This document shows, in pieces, positions 58,167 to 64,000 of a stretch of DNA of 64,000 nucleotides. This DNA comes from Cuneatibacter caecimuris (lineage in GTDB: Bacteria; Bacillota; Clostridia; Lachnospirales; Lachnospiraceae). The translations under genes and the position numbers were made by a program. The stretch is taken from NCBI RefSeq assembly GCF_004216775.1, contig NZ_SGXF01000003.1, positions 1 through 64,000 on the forward strand, read 5' to 3'. How positions within the stretch are numbered: the stretch's first letter is position 1; each line of letters starts with the position of its first letter. The notes beneath the pieces were generated by a model. It had not been told where the DNA came from, ran no database searches, and saw only the letters and a program-made list of their open reading frames with translations.

Positions 58167-59522
58167 GTGGGAAGTAATAAGGTGACGTTTGATTATTCCA
58201 AGGCCTCTCCGTTCATTTCTGAAAACGAAATTGCCAATATGAAAGGCATCGTGATGCAGGCGAAGGAAACGCTGCTGGGCAGAACCGGTGCGGGCAATGA
58301 TTTTCTGGGATGGATTGATCTGCCGGTAGAATATGATAAGGAAGAGTTCGGCAGGATAAAAGAGGCGGCAAAGAAAATCCAGGGGGATTCAGACGTTCTT
58401 CTGGTGATCGGGATCGGAGGATCTTACTTAGGGGCGCGTGCTGCGATAGAGTTCCTGGGCCATAATTTTTATAATATGATTTCGAAGGAAGACCGCAATG
58501 CCCCGGAGATTTATTTTGTAGGAAACAGCATCAGCAGTACATACCTGAAGCATCTTTGCGATGTGCTGAAGGGAAAGGATTTTTCAGTAAATATTATTTC
58601 AAAGTCAGGCACAACTACGGAGCCTGCCGTAGCTTTCCGCGTATTTAAAAAGATGCTGGAAGAAAAATACGGCAAATCCGGCGCCGCCGAGAGAATCTAT
58701 GCTACAACGGACAAGTCCCGCGGCGCGTTAAAGAAGCTGTCCGACGCAGAAGGGTATGAAACCTTTGTGGTTCCGGATGATGTGGGAGGACGCTTTTCTG
58801 TGCTGACTGCTGTGGGGCTGCTGCCTATCGCTGTCAGCGGCGTGGATATTGACGGGCTGATGGAAGGCGCTGCCAGCGGCAGAAGTTGTGCGCTGGAGCT
58901 TCCTTATGAAGAAAACGACGCACTGATGTATGCTGCAGTCCGCAATATTTTACTGCGCAAGGGGAAATCCGTGGAAATCACGGCTAATTATGAACCCAGC
59001 CTTCATTATTTTTCTGAGTGGTGGAAGCAGCTGTACGGAGAGAGCGAAGGAAAGGACCAGAAAGGAATTTTTCCCGCCGCAGTGGATCTGACTACAGACC
59101 TGCACTCCATGGGGCAGTTTATCCAGGACGGCGCCCGGCTGATGTTTGAAACAGTTTTGAATGTAGAGGAATCCAGGGAAACTGTAGTTCTGGAAGAAGA
59201 GGCTGAAGACCTGGATGGACTGAACTATCTGGCCGGAAAGACTGTGGACTTTGTGAATAAGAGCGCGATGAACGGCACTGTGCTGGCGCATACAGACGGA
59301 AATGTACCAAACCTGATGGTTCATATCCCCAGGCAGGATGCCTATTCCCTCGGGCAGCTGTTCTATTTCTATGAGTTTGCCTGCGGAATCAGCGGATATA
59401 TTCTGGGAGTAAATCCATTTGACCAGCCTGGTGTGGAGAGCTATAAGCGGAATATGTTCGCTTTGCTGGGGAAACCAGGTTATGAGGAGGAAAGAGCGCG
59501 CCTGTTGGAACGCCTGAAATAA
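58167..59522 (+). CDS. pgi: glucose-6-phosphate isomerase
   Basis: Glycolytic isomerase of 451 aa, typical of the short Gram-positive type. GTG start at 58167 after GGGAGAAAAG. The sugar-phosphate loop [15 protein letters not shown] (about 79-93), [14 protein letters not shown] (about 149-162), and the active-site region [20 protein letters not shown]-like stretch near 300-318 are visible, as is the C-terminal [10 protein letters not shown] with the catalytic Lys. A strong terminator follows. Confidence 0.97.
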   Translation: MGSNKVTFDYSKASPFISENEIANMKGIVMQAKETLLGRTGAGNDFLGWIDLPVEYDKEEFGRIKEAAKKIQGDSDVLLVIGIGGSYLGARAAIEFLGHNFYNMISKEDRNAPEIYFVGNSISSTYLKHLCDVLKGKDFSVNIISKSGTTTEPAVAFRVFKKMLEEKYGKSGAAERIYATTDKSRGALKKLSDAEGYETFVVPDDVGGRFSVLTAVGLLPIAVSGVDIDGLMEGAASGRSCALELPYEENDALMYAAVRNILLRKGKSVEITANYEPSLHYFSEWWKQLYGESEGKDQKGIFPAAVDLTTDLHSMGQFIQDGARLMFETVLNVEESRETVVLEEEAEDLDGLNYLAGKTVDFVNKSAMNGTVLAHTDGNVPNLMVHIPRQDAYSLGQLFYFYEFACGISGYILGVNPFDQPGVESYKRNMFALLGKPGYEEERARLLERLK

Positions 59523-59533
59523 GTTTTTAGCAA

Positions 59534-59579
59534 AAACAAGGCTGCGGCCCCGGTATCAAGCCGGGCCGCAGCCTTGTTT
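59534..59579. terminator. strong terminator after pgi
   Basis: Perfect 17-bp arms, AAACAAGGCTGCGGCCC (59534-59550) and GGGCCGCAGCCTTGTTT (59563-59579). Symmetric, so it may also serve the minus-strand gene at 59647. Confidence 0.85.
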
Positions 59580-59646
59580 CCATGCAATGGGAGCTCTCTT
59601 TTTATCTGTATAAAACCGCTTCGCGAAGGTGCTTTTCTTCATGATC

Positions 59647-59925
59647 TTAAACCTGAAGATCTTCCTCGATAACCTGAATTTCCAGATAATCGAAAGGAAC
59701 TTCTTCAATAAAACTGTCCTGCCTGAACCGTGTCTTAGAACCTCTTTGAAACTCTGCGATGTTTTGATCAAGCCAGATCGGCACAGGCAGATCTAATTCA
59801 TGGCAGATTGTTTCCAGGCCTTGCAGAACCTTTCGGGTCCTGCTGGCAGAGGGGTCGTCGTCACATGCTACTGTATCTGTAACCAGATGATTGCTTTTCC
59901 AGATTTTGCCCCATAGTCTGAACAT
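59647..59925 (-). CDS. small conserved Lachnospiraceae-type hypothetical
   Basis: Protein of 92 aa, acidic, with no transmembrane segment. It starts MFRLWGKIWKSNHLVTDTV and ends FIEEVPFDYLEIQVIEEDLQV; I recall similar short proteins in related genomes but no named domain. GAGGTGA precedes the ATG at 59925, and a promoter is visible upstream. Divergent from the coiled-coil gene at 60097. Function unknown. Confidence 0.75.
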   Translation of the reverse strand: MFRLWGKIWKSNHLVTDTVACDDDPSASRTRKVLQGLETICHELDLPVPIWLDQNIAEFQRGSKTRFRQDSFIEEVPFDYLEIQVIEEDLQV

Positions 59926-59959
59926 AGTTCACCTCATTTCATCTAATGTGCATAGATCA

Positions 59960-59988
59960 AGTATACCCAGATATCAGGGTAAAGTAAA
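59960..59988 (-). promoter_or_regulatory. promoter of the minus-strand hypothetical gene
   Basis: Minus strand TTTACT (59988-59983), 17-bp spacer, TATACT (59965-59960). Confidence 0.5.
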
Positions 59989-60031
59989 GGATGAATTTCA
60001 CGAAATTTTCTGAGGATTTCAGATAAAAGAG

Positions 60032-60060
60032 TTGCCGGATTGAAGAATCTGTTATAGAAT
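60032..60060 (+). promoter_or_regulatory. promoter of the coiled-coil membrane gene
   Basis: TTGCCG (60032-60037), 17-bp spacer, TAGAAT (60055-60060). It lies in the divergent intergenic region. Confidence 0.55.
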
Positions 60061-60096
60061 AAAAATATACCGTTTCGGATAAAGGAGGTCGGGAGT

Positions 60097-61188
60097 ATGG
60101 AAGGATCGGCTTCTGAAAATATATTATTTTTAAAAGAAGCAAAAAAGACACTGAAAAAGCTGGATGATGCAAAGCAGCTTCGCAGCAGGCTCAGTGTGGA
60201 GGATAAAAGGCTGGAACGTCAGGTGGCCGCGGCTGAGAAAGCGCTGTCAGATGAAATCGGAAGCATGGTGCGCACCAGAAAAGAGGCCATCACCTCCAGC
60301 TATGACAAAGAGCTGGCTGCCGATCAGGAAAAACTGCGCAGGCTCAGGATGAAGAGGGAACGGGCCAAGAGCCAGGGGAAGGCGGAACGGATCAGGGAGG
60401 AGACCTCTGAACTGGATGATGAGACAAGGGTGCTGAGGACCAGGCTGGCGACTTTGTTCCGGCAGAATGCAATTCCCAGGTTCTGTAATTCCAGGTTTTT
60501 TTATGCTCTGTATATGCCCAGAGATTTTTGGGACTGGGTGATTGCGGTGCTGATTTTCTTGATTGCGTTTCTGGCTGTTCCCTGTGGGGCTTTCTGGGGC
60601 TTTAAGCTGGAGAATCCCCTGGTGCTGGCGGGAATTTATTTTGGGGATATTACAGTGGTGTCATTTATATATCTCACAGTCAATTCCAGGCTGAAGCTGC
60701 CAAACCTGTCAGTGCTCCGGCAGGGGAGGGATATGAGACGGCATCTGAAGTCAAATATGAAAAAGCGCCGCGTGATCATTGCATCAATCCGGAAAGACCG
60801 GACGGATGATTATTATGATCTGGAGAGCTACAACTATGAAATTGCGAAGCTGGAAGCGGAGCTGGAAAAAGTGGCTTCCCGGAAGCAGGAGGCGCTGGCC
60901 ACTTTTGAGGCGGTGACCAAACGTGTGATATCGGATGAGATCACGGAAGCGGGCCGGGAAGAGCTGGAGGCGCTGAAAGCCGCTTATCGGGAAAACAAAG
61001 AACATTTCCGGAAAGTGGACGGCAGAGTGCGGGAATTCACGATTCAGCTCACTGATCAGTATGAAGGATATTTGGGTAAGGATTTCCTTACTTACGACAG
61101 GCTTGACGCTCTGATGGAAATCCTGGAACAGGGACGCGCTTCCACCATTTCTGAGGCCATTGTGGCTTATCGGACCACAAGGCAGTGA
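60097..61188 (+). CDS. coiled-coil/two-helix membrane protein
   Basis: Protein of 363 aa. Long N-terminal coiled coil (about 1-120, rich in Lys/Glu/Arg), two transmembrane helices (about 146-167 and 175-196, VIAVLIFLIAFLAVPCGAFWG), and a second coiled coil (about 215-330), both facing the cytoplasm. ATG at 60097 has AAAGGAGGT upstream. No enzymatic motif. The layout suggests a structural or scaffold role at the membrane. Its last 101 bp overlap the convergent yyaC gene. Confidence 0.75.
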   Translation: MEGSASENILFLKEAKKTLKKLDDAKQLRSRLSVEDKRLERQVAAAEKALSDEIGSMVRTRKEAITSSYDKELAADQEKLRRLRMKRERAKSQGKAERIREETSELDDETRVLRTRLATLFRQNAIPRFCNSRFFYALYMPRDFWDWVIAVLIFLIAFLAVPCGAFWGFKLENPLVLAGIYFGDITVVSFIYLTVNSRLKLPNLSVLRQGRDMRRHLKSNMKKRRVIIASIRKDRTDDYYDLESYNYEIAKLEAELEKVASRKQEALATFEAVTKRVISDEITEAGREELEALKAAYRENKEHFRKVDGRVREFTIQLTDQYEGYLGKDFLTYDRLDALMEILEQGRASTISEAIVAYRTTRQ

Positions 61189-61732
61189 AATGGGGCTGTC
61201 CCCAGAATGCTTTTAAAATACCTGAAGCAATACAGTCTGCCAGATTCATTACCAGCCCCAGGCTGGCCGTCTGCAGCTGCGACATCCCTTCCCCCTCCAG
61301 GGAGCCCACGATTCCAGTGATGGATATGTGGCCCACATTGGGAAGGGATTTTCCGATTCCCAGCCCGGGCTGAAGAGAGGAATTGCTGAGAGTAATGTAT
61401 CCGATGTGGTTTTCCCTGCCTAGGGAGGCGTCGATGGCGATAATAAAAGGGTCCTGGCACAGACCAGGCAGGCTGTCCAGCGCTTCCGGAAGATTGACAG
61501 CATGGACCGGGCGGTCCAGAGTACCCAGAATAAACAGGCCCTCAGGAGCCTGTTTTTGTAATTTATAGCCGATCAGCGGGCCGAGACTGTCCCCAGTGGA
61601 GCGGTCGCTGCCAATGCAGAGGAGCAGCACCGGGCGGCCGGGAGGAGTCAGCTGACGCAGCTGCTCGGCAAATCTGGCGCGGCAGAAGGATTGTCCTGAC
61701 GGATGGTAATATACCTGATGAGCAGCAGTCAT
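61088..61732 (-). CDS. yyaC: YyaC-family spore protease
   Basis: Protein of 214 aa of the YyaC/GPR-like group linked to germination or sporulation proteolysis. Signature segments are LLLCIGSDRSTGDSLGPLIG (about 36-55), LGTLDRPVHAVNLPE (about 69-83), and FIIAIDASLGRENHIGYI (about 96-113), followed by SLPNVGHISITGIVG. The last roughly 40 residues (WGQPHFTALWSDKPQW...) run into the convergent gene and are not typical of the family. AAAGGAA precedes the ATG at 61732. Its presence indicates a spore-forming host. Confidence 0.88.
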   Translation of the reverse strand: MTAAHQVYYHPSGQSFCRARFAEQLRQLTPPGRPVLLLCIGSDRSTGDSLGPLIGYKLQKQAPEGLFILGTLDRPVHAVNLPEALDSLPGLCQDPFIIAIDASLGRENHIGYITLSNSSLQPGLGIGKSLPNVGHISITGIVGSLEGEGMSQLQTASLGLVMNLADCIASGILKAFWGQPHFTALWSDKPQWPQKWWKRVPVPGFPSERQACRK

Positions 61733-61956
61733 ATTGCAGTTCCTTTCTCAAGAAGATTTTCTCCTAGTTTTGCCACTGGTTTCGGGATTTAATCAGCTAT
61801 CCCAGTATATGAGCGCCTTTTTCTGTTCATTCGCAAAAAATCTGCCTGTTTTTGTCGCTAATTTTTTTTTGCCCAATGACATGCTTTGTCAAAATCCGCA
61901 CGAAAACTGTGGTAGTATGGCTTATGAATTCTGGCAGAGAGGATGAGGTGAAGGAA

Positions 61957-63174
61957 ATGGACAAGGAGATATTACCCAAAAATATCAGACAGATGGGCGA
62001 CAGGGATGATCTGTATCAGATTTATCTGGAGGATTACGCGTATACATATATACGCAAACTGCGGCTGAAAGACGGGGGCCCCAGGGTAGGTGTTTTGGTA
62101 GGAAAAACGGAAATCATTGCGGGGAATTCCTGTCAATTTATTTACGGGGCGCTGGATGTAAAGGAAATAAAAATAGAAAATGGCATCATCAGTTTTCCGG
62201 AGGACGCCTGGAAAAAGCTGCACAGCGAAATACAGGCATTTTTTTCAGACTATGAACTCTGTGGCTGGTATGTGAAAGGCAGTGAAAATCAGGTCCCGGA
62301 GCTGCTGAAGCTCCAGCAGGCGCATGCAGCCAATTTTCCGGACGCAGGAATGCTTCTGTTTCTGGGTCAGGAGGAAGAGTACAGCTTTTGGACCGGCACC
62401 GGGCAGAATCTGTTCCCGGTTCAGGGATATTATGTGTTTTATGAGCGGAATGAGGCCATGCAGGACTATATGGTCCGCAGAAGCCAGGGGCAGAGCATTG
62501 AATCAGAGTCCAGGGATCAGGTCACACGTCACTTCCGGACAGCCCTGAAAGAGCGGCAGGAAGAAAAACTGGAAGAGGGACACCGGGTGAACCGGGTGCT
62601 TTATGGAGTATGCGCGGCGATGGGGGTATTGGTGATTGGGCTTGGCATCGCAATGTTCGGGAATTATGATAAATTGAGGGGAATGGAAGAATCGCTGCAT
62701 CAGGCAGGCATTGAAGCGGGGGCCACTGCGGAGGTGATTCACAGCAGGCCGGTGGTGGAAACTGTGCCAGGTAATTTGTCTCCAACTACAGATGCGGAGC
62801 CATCTGCCGCCGAAGAGTCTTCCTTATCTCAAGAAACAACCCAGGGAGGGGGGGAATCCGGCACTGCGGAGAACAAAGCTCCATCCGGCAGCACAGCTGT
62901 TATGCAGCCCTGGGAAAAAGCGACAGTACATAGCACTGAAAGAAGTACAGAGAAGAAGGGGAGCGATCCGGATGAAAGCGGCACCGCTGCGGTGTCGGGA
63001 CTCCCCGTAAATGGAGAGGCCGGGGGCTTCCATGTGGTTGAGGAAGGGGACACTCTGATGCAGATCAGTATTGATGCATATGGAACAATCAGGATGGTGG
63101 AGGAGATTTGTGAATTAAATGGAATTACAGATCCGGATAAGATTGTAGCCGGGCAAAAACTGAAGATGCCTTAA
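61957..63174 (+). CDS. LysM-domain membrane protein
   Basis: Protein of 405 aa. N-terminal cytoplasmic domain (about 1-205; KNIRQMGDRDDLYQIYLEDYAYTYIRKL and VGVLVGKTEIIAGNSCQFIYG, reminiscent of JAB1/MPN-type folds), one transmembrane helix (about 221-243, VLYGVCAAMGVLVIGLGIAMFG), a Ser/Thr/Glu-rich exported linker, and a C-terminal LysM motif (FHVVEEGDTLMQISIDAYG, about 360-378, to AGQKLKMP). ATG at 61957 follows GAGGTGAAGG; longer frames lack support. It would bridge cytoplasm and peptidoglycan. Confidence 0.85.
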   Translation: MDKEILPKNIRQMGDRDDLYQIYLEDYAYTYIRKLRLKDGGPRVGVLVGKTEIIAGNSCQFIYGALDVKEIKIENGIISFPEDAWKKLHSEIQAFFSDYELCGWYVKGSENQVPELLKLQQAHAANFPDAGMLLFLGQEEEYSFWTGTGQNLFPVQGYYVFYERNEAMQDYMVRRSQGQSIESESRDQVTRHFRTALKERQEEKLEEGHRVNRVLYGVCAAMGVLVIGLGIAMFGNYDKLRGMEESLHQAGIEAGATAEVIHSRPVVETVPGNLSPTTDAEPSAAEESSLSQETTQGGGESGTAENKAPSGSTAVMQPWEKATVHSTERSTEKKGSDPDESGTAAVSGLPVNGEAGGFHVVEEGDTLMQISIDAYGTIRMVEEICELNGITDPDKIVAGQKLKMP

Positions 63175-63182
63175 AAAAATGG

Positions 63183-63210
63183 TGCCAAGTCCGTAGAAAT
63201 GTGGTAAACT
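63183..63210 (+). promoter_or_regulatory. possible promoter of the last gene
   Basis: TGCCAA (63183-63188), 16-bp spacer, TAAACT (63205-63210) with extended TG at 63202-63203. Confidence 0.4.
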
Positions 63211-63257
63211 GAAGGACAGAAAGAAGAAATTTGCCTGGGGCAACAGGAGGATACAGG

Positions 63258-64000
63258 ATGGATGAAAGCAGAGACCTGCAGAGGGAGCAGAAAAAAAACT
63301 TATTGCGCCGCCAGGTAATCAGCAGCGGCCCGGACTCTGAAGAAGCATATCAGGCCAAGCTCAGAGCGCATAAAATACGCAGCTGGCTCATTATCTGCGG
63401 CATTGTGGCGGTTCTGGCCCTGGGATTTATTGGTTACAGGATTATTGATTCCGTGCGCAACCTGACTGGTTACAGGATTGACTGGGAACTAAGCCTGGAA
63501 AGCGGGGATTCTGCCTATACAGGATATGAAGCGTTTGGGGAAGGGATTCTGAAAGTAGGGAAATCAGGGGCAACCTACATCAGCTCAGATGGAGCGCAGG
63601 TCTGGTCTGAAGCATATGAAATGAAATCTCCTATTGCGCAGACAAGAGGAGAATACGCCGCAGTGGCGGATTTGAATTCCAACAACCTGGCCCTGTTCAG
63701 TATAACAGGAAAAAAACTGTGTCAGGTTACGACGCCAGGCCCGATCATGCGGATTGCGGTAGCAGGGCAGGGGGTAATGGCGGTTCTCGTCCAGGACGGG
63801 CTTTCTGACAGCATCTATTTTTATGATAAGGCTGGGAACAGGCTGGAGGTGGAAGTGAAGACTTCCTTTGCACAGGATGGTTATCCATTGGACATTGCGC
63901 TCTCTGCCAACGGTCAGATTCTGATGTATTCCTATGTCAGCGTGGAAGAAGGCACAATTAAAAATAAAGTTAATTTCTATAACTTCGGAGATGAGGGGCA
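63258..64000 (+). CDS. DUF5711-like membrane protein, truncated by the window edge
   Basis: Open frame from the ATG at 63258 (after CAGGAGGATACAGG) to the end of the window, 247 codons visible. A cytoplasmic head of about 45 residues precedes one transmembrane helix (about 46-66, LIICGIVAVLALGFIGYRII). The exported part has repeated beta-strand segments such as YEAFGEGILKVGKSGATYIS and PGPIMRIAVAGQGVMAVLVQ, which look like blades of a beta-propeller, as in DUF5711 proteins of Lachnospiraceae. Family assignment is tentative. It is 83 bp downstream of the LysM gene. Confidence 0.72.
   Translation, partial: MDESRDLQREQKKNLLRRQVISSGPDSEEAYQAKLRAHKIRSWLIICGIVAVLALGFIGYRIIDSVRNLTGYRIDWELSLESGDSAYTGYEAFGEGILKVGKSGATYISSDGAQVWSEAYEMKSPIAQTRGEYAAVADLNSNNLALFSITGKKLCQVTTPGPIMRIAVAGQGVMAVLVQDGLSDSIYFYDKAGNRLEVEVKTSFAQDGYPLDIALSANGQILMYSYVSVEEGTIKNKVNFYNFGDEG

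Noticed and set aside
1-64000. Insertion sequences or transposases
   Set aside because: No transposase frame or terminal inverted repeats with target duplication were found.

Overview
The window reads as chromosomal DNA of a gut-type, low-to-mid-GC, spore-forming member of Clostridia, most likely Lachnospiraceae. The signs are strong AGGAGG-type ribosome binding sites, frequent GTG/TTG starts, sigma-A promoters with 16-18 bp spacing, a YyaC-type spore protease, YesM/YesN-type sugar regulation, DUF2508, DUF5702 and DUF6382 proteins, a secretin-less Tad pilus locus and a type I-C CRISPR repeat. The species call is inference; no rRNA or phylogenetic marker was compared. No transposase, integrase or phage structural module was seen.

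Layout. 0.1-4.7 kb: a Fur/PerR-type regulator that lacks its C-terminal zinc motif, a large FtsX-like permease with a coiled-coil insert, and a RelQ-type small alarmone synthetase. 4.8-7.8 kb, minus strand: xpt, a Gfo/Idh/MocA oxidoreductase, dtd, a histidine phosphatase and a tiny Cys-rich membrane protein overlapping it. 7.8-10.9 kb: sfsA, a small conserved protein, a zinc-ribbon protein and a TPM-domain membrane protein. 11.0-13.7 kb, minus strand: two MATE exporters. 13.9-23.8 kb: a sugar locus (GH94 phosphorylase resembling chitobiose phosphorylase, phosphohexomutase, YesM sensor kinase, lipoprotein binding protein, two permeases, YesN regulator) with no ATPase gene. It fits import of a beta-linked disaccharide, phosphorolysis, and conversion of the sugar 1-phosphate to the 6-phosphate.

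23.9-29.7 kb: tRNA-Lys(CTT); a PF11449-type metal transporter and an intact Fur-family regulator behind a palindromic operator; a nitroreductase, an SGNH esterase and an SH3-domain amidase; an HxlR regulator divergent from a SirTM-like sirtuin; tRNA-Val(CAC). 29.7-37.4 kb: a two-component pair, an aconitase-family hydratase, an NAD-dependent epimerase divergent from a TetR regulator, and a DUF2508 protein. 37.5-38.2 kb: an orphan type I-C CRISPR array with a recognisable leader but no cas genes. 38.3-43.4 kb: an LCP cell-wall ligase with a roughly 200-nt foldable 5' leader, then a two-component pair, a secreted protein and a lipoprotein amidase.

43.6-54.3 kb: a Tad/Flp pilus operon (two A24 peptidases, TadZ-like, CpaF, TadB, TadC with an extracytoplasmic insert, Flp pilin, DUF5702, two TadE-like proteins, DUF6382, rhomboid protease). 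54.3-64 kb: a soluble histidine kinase, HIT, TSCPD, murG, pgi, Lachnospiraceae-type hypotheticals, yyaC, a LysM protein and a truncated DUF5711-like gene.

The least conventional signals are the LCP 5' leader, the leader-bearing CRISPR array without cas genes, the Tad locus with a duplicated Cys/His motif in a TadE-like protein and a terminal rhomboid, a dispersed palindromic repeat that has become the 3' end of sfsA, and two promoters built into hairpins.
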